Positions 1 through 8,350 of a stretch of DNA of 64,000 nt are shown in pieces (the stretch's first letter is position 1; the number at the start of each line of letters is the position of its first letter). The notes beneath the pieces were generated by a model, which was not told the DNA's origin, searched no databases, and saw only the letters and a list, made by a program, of their open reading frames with translations. The position numbers and the translations under genes are program-made. Source of the DNA: CAG-552 sp964516925 (GTDB lineage: Bacteria; Bacillota; Clostridia; Christensenellales; Pumilibacteraceae); the NCBI GenBank assembly GCA_964516925.1, contig CAZEXL010000007.1:1-64000 (forward strand). The letters are read 5' to 3'.

Positions 1-349
1 CATAATCGTTCTTTTCGTTATAGTCTTACTTACACAACTATTCTAAAAGAGATTTATGGCTTTAATGCCACTTTTCTATTTTATTATAACGTCTCAATAA
101 AAAATCAAGAACTTTTATCATATTAAATATAAATTTTCGGTCTGTTTTTAGCGAAAAGAGTTATTTGCCTATTTTTGTGTTGCTTTAAGTAAAACATAAT
201 TTCAATTAGGCAAACGGTGAAAGCTTTGGTTCTCGTTGTTATTTACAAATCGATTGTCTTTAACGTCATATCCGAAAAATCGGTTTCTATTGAAAATTTT
301 TCGGGTTTACCGCAAAATAATTCGGTAACGTAGCCGTTTAGTCCGTTAA
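1..349. other. Left-edge stretch without a recognised gene
   Basis: AT-rich sequence downstream of the first BspA-like gene. I see no convincing open reading frame, RNA gene or repeat. A TATAAT-like box reads on the minus strand at 83-88, but no good -35 lies at the usual spacing. It may be the leader of a minus-strand gene that begins beyond the left edge. Confidence 0.4.
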
Positions 350-383
350 TAAAAACGGTACTTCGATTTGAAGTACCGTTTTT
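350..383 (-). terminator. Rho-independent terminator of the first BspA-like gene
   Basis: A near-perfect inverted repeat (ACGGTACTTC / GAAGTACCGT) around a five-base loop is flanked by A and T runs. It lies 22 bases past the stop at 406 and would work in both directions. Confidence 0.85.
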
Positions 384-405
384 ATTAAACATTTGCTTTT
401 TTGGC

Positions 406-3400
406 TTATTGTTTACTCCAAACGACTATCGTTTTGCCGTCCGTATCGTAATGCCAATAGTTACCGCTTTCTGCCGCGTTTTCGCCCTCGAACGGATTAC
501 TTTCGCTGTAGTAGTAGCGTGTTGCTGAAGTAAGATAGTCGTTAGAATTATCTATACTAATTTGCCCCCATTCGCTTTCGCTTCCTTTGTAATATACGCT
601 TGTTATGGTACCGTTACCCCAGAATGCACTCCATTCTATTCTTGTTACACTAGAGGAAACTGTTACGCTTGTTAGGCTATCGCAATTACCAAACACCCCC
701 TCGGTTATGCTTGTTACACCGTTGCCTATGCTCGCACTTGTTAAACTAATACAACGATTGAACGCATAATATCCTATACTTTTCACGCTGTCGGGAATTG
801 TTATACTTGTTAACTTTCTACAATCATAGAACGCATTGCCATGTATAAACTTCGTTTTTTCGTTTATTGCGCAAGACGTTATACTTGTTGACTTTGCTTT
901 TACAAGTACTACGTACGGATTTTCATTATTACCTAAATAACATGCGTTATCGTATTCATTATAAGTTAAGCTACTGCAATTAGAGAAGGCACTACCTCCT
1001 ATGCTTGTTACACTGTCAGGAATTTCTATACTTGTTAATTTACTGCAAGAAGCGAACGCACTACTTCCTATGCTGGTTACGCTAGAAGGGATTGTTATGC
1101 TTGTTAAGCTACTGCAATTATAGAACGTATTACTTTCTATGCTTGTTACGCTAGATGGGATTGTAACTTCGGTTAAGCTACTGCAATTAGAGAAGGCACT
1201 ACCTCCTATGCTGGTTACGCTAGAAGGAATTGTTACGCTTACTAAGCTACTGCAATTAGAGAAGGCACTACCTCCTATGCTTGTTACGCTAGATGGGATT
1301 GTAACGCTTACTAAGCTACTGCAATTAGAGAAGGCACCCCATTCTATACTTTCGCCGCTTGTAATTACTACTGTTTTTAATTTATCGTTATTTACGGCTT
1401 TACATGCTAACGCAGGAATAGTTGCCGTTTCTATGGAACAATTCTGGAACGCATATTCCCCTATACTTGTTACGCCGGAATGGATTGTAACTTCGGTTAA
1501 GCTACTGCAACCATGGAACGCATAGCCGCTTATCTTTGTTACCGTAGAAGGAATAACAAGACTTGTTACTAATTCATTATTTAAGTATAAGTTATGCGCA
1601 TAGCATAACGGATTGGAAGCAGCAAAAGTAAAAGATATATTGCACCATGCCGCTATATCGTTTATGTATACCGCCGATAATGTAGTGCAATTAAAGAACG
1701 CGCTATTTCCTATGCTTGTTACGCTAGAAGGAACAGTTGCGGTTTTTATGGGACAATTCTGGAACGCATAACTTCCTATACTTGTTACGCTAGAAGGAAT
1801 TGTTACGCTTGTTAACTTACTACAACCGGAGAACGCAGAATCGCCTATGCTTTCGCCGCTTGTAATTACTACTGTTTTTAATTTATTGTTTTTTACGCAA
1901 CTAATTGCTAACGCAGGAATAGTTGCGGTTTCTATCGGACAGCCAGAGAACGCATCGTTTCCTATACTTGTTACGCTGTCGGGAATTGTAACTTCAGTTA
2001 AGCTACTGCAATATGCAAACGCACTACTTCCTATATTCGTAACATTAATGCCGATGGTTACTTTGCTCAAGCTAATGCATTCATAGAACGCTTTGTCGTA
2101 TATTTTATAGCTTTTACCGTTATAATCGTCTGGAAGAACCAATTCCGTTGCCGTACCCATATAAGCAAGTAAATAATTCGCTTCTTCACTTGCTAAAAAG
2201 ACACAGCTGTTTACGCTTGCAACCATCCTATCCCCGCTATGTACATATTTAGCATAATATTTTACATAACCTTGGTCGGTTTTGCCGCAATTTATAATCA
2301 TGCCTGAAGCTGTTTTGTCCACTACTTCTATAAGTGAAGTACACCCATAGAACGAATTATCTCTTATACCGGTTACACCGGACGGAATCGTCACGCTAAA
2401 TAAGCTTACGCAATTATAAAACGCATATTGGCTTATCTCCGTTACCGTTTTTAAGTCTGCCACAGTTACTAATTCGTCGTTAATATATAATTTCTTTGCA
2501 TAATACAACGGATTGGAAGTTTTGGTGTCATAGCTGCCGCCGCCAAAATCTATTTGCGCCCATTTATCGACCGTTCCGGTGTAGTTAACGCTTTTTAATG
2601 AACTACAGTCCGAAAAGGCTTGATACCCGATTCGCGTTACTTCACTACCTATTGTTAGTTTGCCTAAGTTGCTGCAATCCCTGAACGCATAATCACCTAT
2701 GCTTGTTGCGTTATCGGGAATAGTAACTTCGGTTAAGCTACTGCAACCATAGAACAAACTATCTTCTATGCTCGTCACTTTGTCCGGAATTTCTACGCTT
2801 GCTAACTTACTGCAGCCATTAAACGCACTACTTCCTATGCTTGTTACGCCGGAGGGGATTGTTACTTTGCTTAAGCTACTGCAGCCTTGGAACAAACTGC
2901 CTTCTATGGTTGTTACGCCGGAGGGAATCGTTACTTCAGTTAAGTTACTGCAATATGCAAACGCACTACTTCCTATACTTGTTACGCTAGAAGGTATTGT
3001 TATACTTGTTAACTTACTGCAACCATTAAACGCAGAATCTACTATGCTCGTTACACTAGAGGGGATCGTTACTTCAGTTAAGTTACTGCAACCCCAGAAC
3101 GTAGCATATCCTATGCTTGTTACGCCAGAGGGGATCGTTACTTTGCTTAAGCTACTGCAATACCCGAATGCCCATTCAAAAATTATTTTTGTTTTTTCGT
3201 TTATTGTGCAAGAAGTTATATCCGTTGACTTCGCTTCTACAAGTATTACATACGAATTATCGCTATTGCCTAAGTAATATGCGTTGTCGTATTCGTTATA
3301 TTGTAAGCTACTGCAATACGCAAATGCGCCGCTTCCTATACTTGTTACGCCGGAAGGGATTTCTATGCTTGTTAAGCTACTGCATTCATAAAACGCAGAT

Positions 3401-4500
3401 TCACCTATGCTTGTTATGCTATCGGGTATCGTTATACTTGTTAATCTAGTGCATTTATAGAACGCATAACGTCCTATGCTTGTTACGGGCTTACCGTCGT
3501 TAGCACTCGGAATTTTTATATCTTTATCCTTGCAAGTTCCGATACCCGTAACGCTGTATTCTTCACCGACTAAAGTATAAGCAAGTCCTTTTGAAAATTC
3601 CAAATCATGACACTCGGTACACTCGCCGTTTACGTAGTTATGCGGGATTTTGTCTATAGTAAGGCTTTCTATCTCGTTGCCGTCGTTGTCGAAATGCTTG
3701 TTGCATACCGAACAATCTTTGTGCCCTTTTGTCCCTTCCGCCGTACACGTTGCGACTACTTCGTCCTGCCATTCGCCGTAAGTGTGTCCATTGGCGTCTA
3801 TATCTCTCGTTTCGTAATGGTCGCAATCTTCGCAGTTTCTGCGTTCTTCGCCCTTATCTTCGCAAGTGGGCTCCGTCGTCGTTACCCATTCGCCGTAAGT
3901 ATGTCCATTGGCGGCTATTTCTCTCGTTTCGTAATGATCGCAATTTTCGCAGTCTCTGCGTTCTTCGCCTTTATCTTCGCAAGTGGGTTCCGTCGTCGTT
4001 ACCCATTCGCCGTAAGTATGTCCATTGGCGGCTATTTCTCTCGTTTCGTAATGATCGCAATTTTCGCAGTCTCTGCGTTCTTCGCCTTTATCTTCGCAAG
4101 TGGGCTCCGTCGTCATTACCCAGTCACCGTAAGTGTGTGCGGCGGCTATGGTAAGGCTTTCTATCTCGTTGCCGTCGTTGTCGAAATGTTTATTGCATAC
4201 CGAACAATCCTTGTATCCTTTTATTCCGTCCGTCGTACACGTTGCGGCTACTTCGTCTTGCCACTGTCCGTAAGTGTGCGCGGCAAAATCGCCGTACTCG
4301 AACGTTTCGGAACTTTTTTCGCCACACGAGCACGATTTGTAATAAACCGCTTTTTTCGTACACGTAGCTTCCGATTGTAAGTACTCGACGCTTGCCGTTT
4401 CGCCGTAAGTATGAGTATGCTCGCACGCAATAAGCCCCATTAAACAAACGAACAGCATTAACGTCAACGCAATGCACAATATCGTTTTTTGCTTTTTCAT
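406..4500 (-). CDS. BspA-like leucine-rich-repeat surface lipoprotein, 1364 aa
   Basis: Predicted cell-surface adhesin-type lipoprotein. Residues 1-25 form a signal peptide ending in the lipobox LIAC (Cys26). Residues 28-290 hold Cys-rich HTYGEW...CxxC modules, three of them almost identical 39-residue copies (about 122-238), which may be small metal-binding or disulfide modules. From about residue 330 to the end run some 30 BspA-type (LRR_5) repeats of about 23 residues with the core pattern SVTSIGxxAFxxCSSLTxVTIP. There is no LPxTG or C-terminal membrane segment, so lipid anchoring is expected. The start is fixed by AAGGAGA just upstream. BspA-type proteins are known to bind host or microbial surfaces; the ligand here is unknown. 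Almost the same C-terminus occurs in the partial gene at 63480. Confidence 0.88.
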   Translation of the reverse strand: MKKQKTILCIALTLMLFVCLMGLIACEHTHTYGETASVEYLQSEATCTKKAVYYKSCSCGEKSSETFEYGDFAAHTYGQWQDEVAATCTTDGIKGYKDCSVCNKHFDNDGNEIESLTIAAAHTYGDWVMTTEPTCEDKGEERRDCENCDHYETREIAANGHTYGEWVTTTEPTCEDKGEERRDCENCDHYETREIAANGHTYGEWVTTTEPTCEDKGEERRNCEDCDHYETRDIDANGHTYGEWQDEVVATCTAEGTKGHKDCSVCNKHFDNDGNEIESLTIDKIPHNYVNGECTECHDLEFSKGLAYTLVGEEYSVTGIGTCKDKDIKIPSANDGKPVTSIGRYAFYKCTRLTSITIPDSITSIGESAFYECSSLTSIEIPSGVTSIGSGAFAYCSSLQYNEYDNAYYLGNSDNSYVILVEAKSTDITSCTINEKTKIIFEWAFGYCSSLSKVTIPSGVTSIGYATFWGCSNLTEVTIPSSVTSIVDSAFNGCSKLTSITIPSSVTSIGSSAFAYCSNLTEVTIPSGVTTIEGSLFQGCSSLSKVTIPSGVTSIGSSAFNGCSKLASVEIPDKVTSIEDSLFYGCSSLTEVTIPDNATSIGDYAFRDCSNLGKLTIGSEVTRIGYQAFSDCSSLKSVNYTGTVDKWAQIDFGGGSYDTKTSNPLYYAKKLYINDELVTVADLKTVTEISQYAFYNCVSLFSVTIPSGVTGIRDNSFYGCTSLIEVVDKTASGMIINCGKTDQGYVKYYAKYVHSGDRMVASVNSCVFLASEEANYLLAYMGTATELVLPDDYNGKSYKIYDKAFYECISLSKVTIGINVTNIGSSAFAYCSSLTEVTIPDSVTSIGNDAFSGCPIETATIPALAISCVKNNKLKTVVITSGESIGDSAFSGCSKLTSVTIPSSVTSIGSYAFQNCPIKTATVPSSVTSIGNSAFFNCTTLSAVYINDIAAWCNISFTFAASNPLCYAHNLYLNNELVTSLVIPSTVTKISGYAFHGCSSLTEVTIHSGVTSIGEYAFQNCSIETATIPALACKAVNNDKLKTVVITSGESIEWGAFSNCSSLVSVTIPSSVTSIGGSAFSNCSSLVSVTIPSSVTSIGGSAFSNCSSLTEVTIPSSVTSIESNTFYNCSSLTSITIPSSVTSIGSSAFASCSKLTSIEIPDSVTSIGGSAFSNCSSLTYNEYDNACYLGNNENPYVVLVKAKSTSITSCAINEKTKFIHGNAFYDCRKLTSITIPDSVKSIGYYAFNRCISLTSASIGNGVTSITEGVFGNCDSLTSVTVSSSVTRIEWSAFWGNGTITSVYYKGSESEWGQISIDNSNDYLTSATRYYYSESNPFEGENAAESGNYWHYDTDGKTIVVWSKQ
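3787..4137 (-). repeat. Three tandem 117-bp repeats inside the BspA-like gene
   Basis: Three 39-codon units, HTYGEW...PTCEDKGEERR...CENCDHYETREI, are nearly identical at DNA level. Each carries three cysteines. Diverged copies flank them. Such repeats can gain or lose units by recombination. Confidence 0.85.
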
Positions 4501-4523
4501 ATTCTATCTCCTTTATAAAGCAC

Positions 4524-4553
4524 CTCGGCTAAGCATAATTTTGCTTAGCTGAG
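4524..4553 (-). terminator. Hairpin between two BspA-like genes
   Basis: CTCGGCTAAGC pairs with GCTTAGCTGAG around an eight-base loop, 10-15 bases before the ribosome-binding site of the gene starting at 4500. There is no U-tract, so it may be a weak terminator, an RNA-stability hairpin, or a partial barrier limiting read-through from the gene upstream. No separate promoter for the downstream gene was found here. Confidence 0.45.
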
Positions 4554-4593
4554 ATCATTATCTGTGTGGTTTTATGTCTGTACTATTTAATCT

Positions 4594-5886
4594 TTACTTA
4601 GATCCTAAGTATGTCGGCGTGGCAAGATACCCGTTATTACTGCCAAACTTAATGCTTCTCCACTGTTCTTCGGTTCCTTTATAATACACATGGTCTTTGC
4701 CGCTTAAGCTACTGCAATTATAGAACGCATAATCTCCTATGCTTGTTACGCTAGAAGGGATTGTTATGCTTGTTAACATATTGCAATTATTGAACGCATT
4801 TACTCCTATGCTTGCTACGCTGTCGCCGATCACAACCGTAATTAAGCGATAGCAACCCTTGAACGCATTAGCTTCTATACTTGTTACGCCGCTACCTACG
4901 CTCACGCTTGTTAAGCTGTTACATTTATAGAACGCATAAGCATTTATCTTTGTTGCCGTGTCGGGAATAACAAGTTCGGTTACCGGTTCATTGTTTAGGT
5001 ATAAACTACGCGAGTATGAGTTCTTCGCAACGCTTAAAGGGTTGGACGCTGAATTTTTAAATGCTATGTCGCACCATGCAGCCAAATCGGTGATGTACAC
5101 CGACGTTAGCTCCCAACATTCCTCAAATGCGCTTTCGCCTATTTCTGTTACGCCGTTGCCGATCGTAACTTCAGCTAACTTGCTGCAATTATAGAACGCA
5201 CTACTTCCTATGCTTGTTACGCTATCGGGAATTACTACGCTTGTTAAGCTACTGCAAGACTTGAACGCTAATTCTCCTATACTTGTTACGCCGTTGCCGA
5301 TCGTTACGCTTGTTAAACTACTGCAATTTTGGAACGCATAATCGTTTATCTTTGTCGCCGACGTTATATTTGCTTCCGTTACTAATTGGTTATTTATATA
5401 TAAGTTATTTGCATAACATAACGGAGTGGAGTCGGAGCTACCAAACTCTATTTGCGCCCACTTGTCTGTTGTTCCGCCGTAATATACGCTTGTTAATCTA
5501 GTGCATCCACCGAACGCAGAATCGCCTACGCTGGTTACACTAGACGGAATTGTTACGCTTGTTAACTTACTGCAAGAAGAAAACGCTCTTTTTCCTATGC
5601 TTGTTACGCCGGACGAGATTTCTATGCTTGTTAAGCCACTGCTACCGAACGCCTCTTGTCCTATCTCTTTTACGGGCAAACCGTTGTAGGTTTCGGGCAC
5701 AACAACCGCGGTATTGCGTAACGTCGTCACGTCGGTCAAAATATAATAACTTTGATCGTCACTTAAAGTATACTCAAAATCGGCGCTGCCTCCGCTAGGT
5801 TCTTCGTCGGGATCGCACGCGACGAAACTTGCGCCGCATACGATTAATGCGATCGCAAGCACAAGACTTAATAATACTTTTTTCAT
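4594..5886 (-). CDS. BspA-like leucine-rich-repeat lipoprotein, 430 aa
   Basis: Short relative of the gene at 406. The ATG at 5886 was chosen because AAGGAGAG precedes it and because it starts a typical lipoprotein signal peptide (MKKVLLSLVLAIALIVCGASFVAC; Cys about residue 24). A longer frame reaching 6054 would run through the promoter. The rest is a short acidic linker and about 14 BspA-type repeats (GVTSIGxxAFxxCSSLTSV). It has no CxxC modules. It is divergent from a small XRE regulator and its -10 box sits inside a palindrome, so it is probably controlled by that regulator. It may be co-transcribed with the larger gene at 406-4500. Confidence 0.87.
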   Translation of the reverse strand: MKKVLLSLVLAIALIVCGASFVACDPDEEPSGGSADFEYTLSDDQSYYILTDVTTLRNTAVVVPETYNGLPVKEIGQEAFGSSGLTSIEISSGVTSIGKRAFSSCSKLTSVTIPSSVTSVGDSAFGGCTRLTSVYYGGTTDKWAQIEFGSSDSTPLCYANNLYINNQLVTEANITSATKINDYAFQNCSSLTSVTIGNGVTSIGELAFKSCSSLTSVVIPDSVTSIGSSAFYNCSKLAEVTIGNGVTEIGESAFEECWELTSVYITDLAAWCDIAFKNSASNPLSVAKNSYSRSLYLNNEPVTELVIPDTATKINAYAFYKCNSLTSVSVGSGVTSIEANAFKGCYRLITVVIGDSVASIGVNAFNNCNMLTSITIPSSVTSIGDYAFYNCSSLSGKDHVYYKGTEEQWRSIKFGSNNGYLATPTYLGSK

Positions 5887-5932
5887 GTTGCTCTCCTTTT
5901 TGCCGATAGGCAACAAAATATCTAATGTATAC

Positions 5933-5961
5933 ATTATATAATGTAAAAATCTATATGTCAA
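5933..5961 (-). promoter_or_regulatory. Consensus sigma-A promoter of the 430-aa BspA-like gene
   Basis: On the minus strand TTGACA (5956-5961) and TATAAT (5933-5938) are separated by exactly 17 bases. Transcription should start near 5926, giving a leader of about 40 nt with a good ribosome-binding site. Confidence 0.85.
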
Positions 5962-5967
5962 GCTTTT

Positions 5968-5997
5968 TTGCCATATATAATGTAAAAAATATATAAT
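5968..5997 (+). promoter_or_regulatory. Promoter of the small XRE regulator
   Basis: TTGCCA (5968-5973) and TATAAT (5992-5997), 18 bases apart. The start site would be near 6004, leaving only about 10 nt before the ATG at 6014. Confidence 0.65.
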
Positions 5998-6013
5998 GTA
6001 CAGGTTCCATATT

Positions 6014-6217
6014 ATGAAATTGAGAATTTTAGAAATCCTAAAACAAAAAGGCAAAACAAAATATTGGCTTTACGTCCAAATGGGACTGAGCTATCAGAAC
6101 TTTAACCGACTGGTAAACAATCAAACAAGCTCGATTAAGTTCGAAAATCTTAAAGCGCTTTGCGACATTCTGGACTGCACGCCAAACGAACTGTTTGAAG
6201 AATACTATAACCGCTAA
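6014..6217 (+). CDS. Small XRE (Cro/C1-type) DNA-binding regulator, 67 aa
   Basis: Stand-alone helix-turn-helix protein resembling the HTH_26 group: LRILEILKQKGKTKYWLY, then recognition-helix region LSYQNFNRLVN, then the family-typical end LKALCDILDCTPNELFEE. It has no sensor or dimerisation extension. The ATG at 6014 is preferred over one at 5996 because the latter overlaps the TATAAT box. No ribosome-binding site is visible and the leader is very short. Divergence from the BspA-like gene with shared palindromes suggests it represses that gene and itself. Confidence 0.85.
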   Translation: MKLRILEILKQKGKTKYWLYVQMGLSYQNFNRLVNNQTSSIKFENLKALCDILDCTPNELFEEYYNR

Positions 6218-6284
6218 ACATACCGCAATTTCCCAAAATTAAGTATTTTTCGTTTTCGGGAAATAGAATTTTATGTAAATATAT

Positions 6285-6323
6285 AAAAAGCCCGACGAAC
6301 GTAACTCGCTCGTCGGGCTTTTT
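6285..6323. terminator. Bidirectional terminator
   Basis: GCCCGACGA / TCGTCGGGC stem between A and T runs, between the converging XRE gene and the transporter at 6333. Confidence 0.9.
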
Positions 6324-6332
6324 GATTTACGT

Positions 6333-7622
6333 TTAAAAAACAAGTAGAGACGCGTACAAGCCCAGTGCTGCCGCAACCAGCGACGCGCCTACTATTATCG
6401 CGCCGTTTTTTATGAACTCTTTTACTCCGTACGAAACGCCCTCTTTTTTTAGAAGCTTAGTCCACATTATGCCTGCAAGCGCGCCTACGGGCGTCAGCAA
6501 CGCGCCAAGATTGCTGCCGATTACGGTTGCGTACAGTGCCGCTTCGCCGCCGTAAGTAAGTATCGAGCCGAACAGCACGCTCATGGGAATGTTGTTTAGC
6601 AAATTTGCACCCAGTGTGGAAGCTAGAAGATATGTAATAACCGACAGATCTCCTTGATTAAGGAATTGCGCCATTTTTTGCGTTACGCCTATTTGAGCAA
6701 GCGACGACACTATGGTAAACATCGAAAGCAAAAACGGAGCAAGTTGCCACGGTACTCGCAAAAAGCCGTTTTTAACAAACTCCGTCTTTTTGGTCGCCAG
6801 ACCGTAAACGAGTGCAAACAGCGTGGTAAATACTCCGCCGCCAAGAGCGACGTACCACATCTCTAGCCCTACGTAGCCCGAAACGGCAAGCGTAACGGTA
6901 CACACGCACAGCGTAACAAGCGAAACGAACGCAAGCGGCTTATCCTTTATCGGTTCTACGGTACAACTTGCTTCTATCGGAGCAGTCAAACTCTTTTTGA
7001 ATAAACCCTTTATAACGAAATAGCAAGTCATTCCCGTAAGCAGCGCAGGCAACGCCATAATAAGGGCGTAATGCAAAAAGTCGGCATCGGCGGCAAGATA
7101 GATATTGGTGGGATTGCCGATTACCAGCAGCATGCTAAACGTATTCGCCGCCGCAAACTCGCCGACAAGGTACGGCTTGCAATCGATTTTGGCGTTGCGG
7201 CAAAAGTAAATGATAAACGGCGTAAACGTAAGCACGATTATGTCGTTGGACGTAAACACCGTTAGTAGTGCAACGGTAAAGTAAAATACGTTAAATAGCT
7301 TTTTTTGACTAACGCCCGCCTTAAAAAGCGCAACCGAAGCAAGGTACGCAAAAAAGCCCGCTTCGTCCAAAAATACAGATATTATCGTCATTCCGAAGAA
7401 CAACGCAAGTATTTTAAGCGGATTTACAGCCGTGTTTTGCGTAAGACTTTGCGCAAGCGAACTTAAACTAAGCTCGCCGCACAGCAAAACGGCGACCGCC
7501 CCTAAAAGCGCAACCGCCCAATACGGAGCGAACTTTACCTTTCCTATTTTTATTTCGGGCAAAAACAGCACGCAAGCTATTATCGCCGCACAAACCAAAA
7601 CGCTTATTATTATCGTAACCAT
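6333..7622 (-). CDS. ArsB/NhaD-superfamily (SLC13-like) anion or Na+ transporter
   Basis: Integral membrane protein of 429 residues with about 11-12 hydrophobic segments. Family-typical motifs are FTSNDIIVLTFTP and the re-entrant GNPTNIYLA in the first half, with LNNIPMSVLFG and GSNLGALLTPVGALAG in the second. These match the ion-transporter superfamily holding ArsB, CitMHS and YbiR-type permeases. No ars genes are nearby, so arsenite export cannot be claimed. Start is uncertain: ATG at 7622 has no ribosome-binding site, and a TTG lies five codons earlier. The gene begins 14 bases beyond the terminator of the gene before it, so it may depend on read-through. Confidence 0.75.
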   Translation of the reverse strand: MVTIIISVLVCAAIIACVLFLPEIKIGKVKFAPYWAVALLGAVAVLLCGELSLSSLAQSLTQNTAVNPLKILALFFGMTIISVFLDEAGFFAYLASVALFKAGVSQKKLFNVFYFTVALLTVFTSNDIIVLTFTPFIIYFCRNAKIDCKPYLVGEFAAANTFSMLLVIGNPTNIYLAADADFLHYALIMALPALLTGMTCYFVIKGLFKKSLTAPIEASCTVEPIKDKPLAFVSLVTLCVCTVTLAVSGYVGLEMWYVALGGGVFTTLFALVYGLATKKTEFVKNGFLRVPWQLAPFLLSMFTIVSSLAQIGVTQKMAQFLNQGDLSVITYLLASTLGANLLNNIPMSVLFGSILTYGGEAALYATVIGSNLGALLTPVGALAGIMWTKLLKKEGVSYGVKEFIKNGAIIVGASLVAAALGLYASLLVF

Positions 7623-7635
7623 CTTATAACGCAAC

Positions 7636-7667
7636 AAAAAGACGGAGTATACGCTCCGTCTTTTTTA
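7636..7667 (-). terminator. Terminator of the ftsH operon
   Basis: GACGGAG / CTCCGTC stem with a six-base loop, A run on one side and T run on the other, directly after the stop at 7682. Confidence 0.85.
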
Positions 7668-7681
7668 TAAACAACAAATTT

Positions 7682-8350
7682 TTATTCGTACAAAGCCAAC
7701 AACTCTTTAACGCTCGACATAAACGACGAGGTGTTCATCTTAAGCTCTACTACGTTTGCATTGTAATAAATAGAACCGATTTTACCCTCTCCGTCGTAAG
7801 TATCCGAAGTAGATTCGTTGTACACGTTGTAGTAAAGGTACGGAACGCATTCAACGTCTTTGATCTCGCCGTTGGTCTCATACAATCTTACAAGCACTCT
7901 GTCGAACTTAATGGTTTTACCGTCGATTTCTATCGTCTTGGCTTGGTCGTAATAAAATCTTATTACGTATTCTCCGTCCGAAGCACTGTACGTTTTTATT
8001 GCCGACGCCGACACGGTAGTTTCCTTTTCGGTCTTGTTGCCCTCTTCGTCGGTGGACTCTACCTTTTGAAGCTTGGGAGCGTACGAGAACTTGCCCTCTA
8101 GCACGGCTTGCATAACGCTGAACTTAGTAGATTCCAAGCCGTTATTAAGCGCATTTGCGGTAACGTCTTCGCCGTCAACCTGAATGTGCGCAAATTCACT
8201 GCTACCCGAGCGAAGCAACTCCACTCTGCTGTAGCCGCCAAACGCATTTTCGATAGGACTTACCTTTATAAGGCTTAAAGTAAGCACCGCGATCGCTATG
8301 ACTCCTACGACAAGCGCCGGAATCCAAATTGCTTTTCTAATTTTCTTCAT
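7682..8350 (-). CDS. Unknown membrane-anchored protein overlapping ftsH, 222 aa
   Basis: I do not recognise a family. One N-terminal membrane segment (about residues 8-27, preceded by KKIRK) is followed by an extracytoplasmic domain of mixed polar sequence ending MSSVKELLALYE. The start overlaps the end of ftsH by 14 bases, so translation is probably coupled and the two are made together. A partner or substrate-adaptor role for FtsH is possible but is inference from context only. Confidence 0.75.
   Translation of the reverse strand: MKKIRKAIWIPALVVGVIAIAVLTLSLIKVSPIENAFGGYSRVELLRSGSSEFAHIQVDGEDVTANALNNGLESTKFSVMQAVLEGKFSYAPKLQKVESTDEEGNKTEKETTVSASAIKTYSASDGEYVIRFYYDQAKTIEIDGKTIKFDRVLVRLYETNGEIKDVECVPYLYYNVYNESTSDTYDGEGKIGSIYYNANVVELKMNTSSFMSSVKELLALYE

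Larger units (their letters stand above)
5923..6000. promoter_or_regulatory. Candidate operator array (ATAATGTA half-sites)
   Basis: Two overlapping perfect palindromes, TAATGTATACATTA (5923-5936) and TACATTATATAATGTA (5930-5945), cover the -10 and start site of the BspA-like gene. ATAATGTA occurs again at 5977-5984 and 5993-6000, the last one over the -10 of the divergent XRE gene. Placement suggests that the XRE protein represses both genes. Binding is inferred. Confidence 0.65.

Noticed and set aside
1139..3449. Several open frames on the plus strand across the BspA-like gene
   Set aside because: They are antisense shadows of the leucine-rich repeats, with no starts, ribosome-binding sites or family resemblance.
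3607..4477. Long frames within the HTYGEW repeat region
   Set aside because: Repetitive sequence keeps all frames open; only the minus-strand frame has a signal peptide and ribosome-binding site.
6333..7622. Naming the transporter arsB
   Set aside because: The superfamily is broad and no arsenic genes are near.
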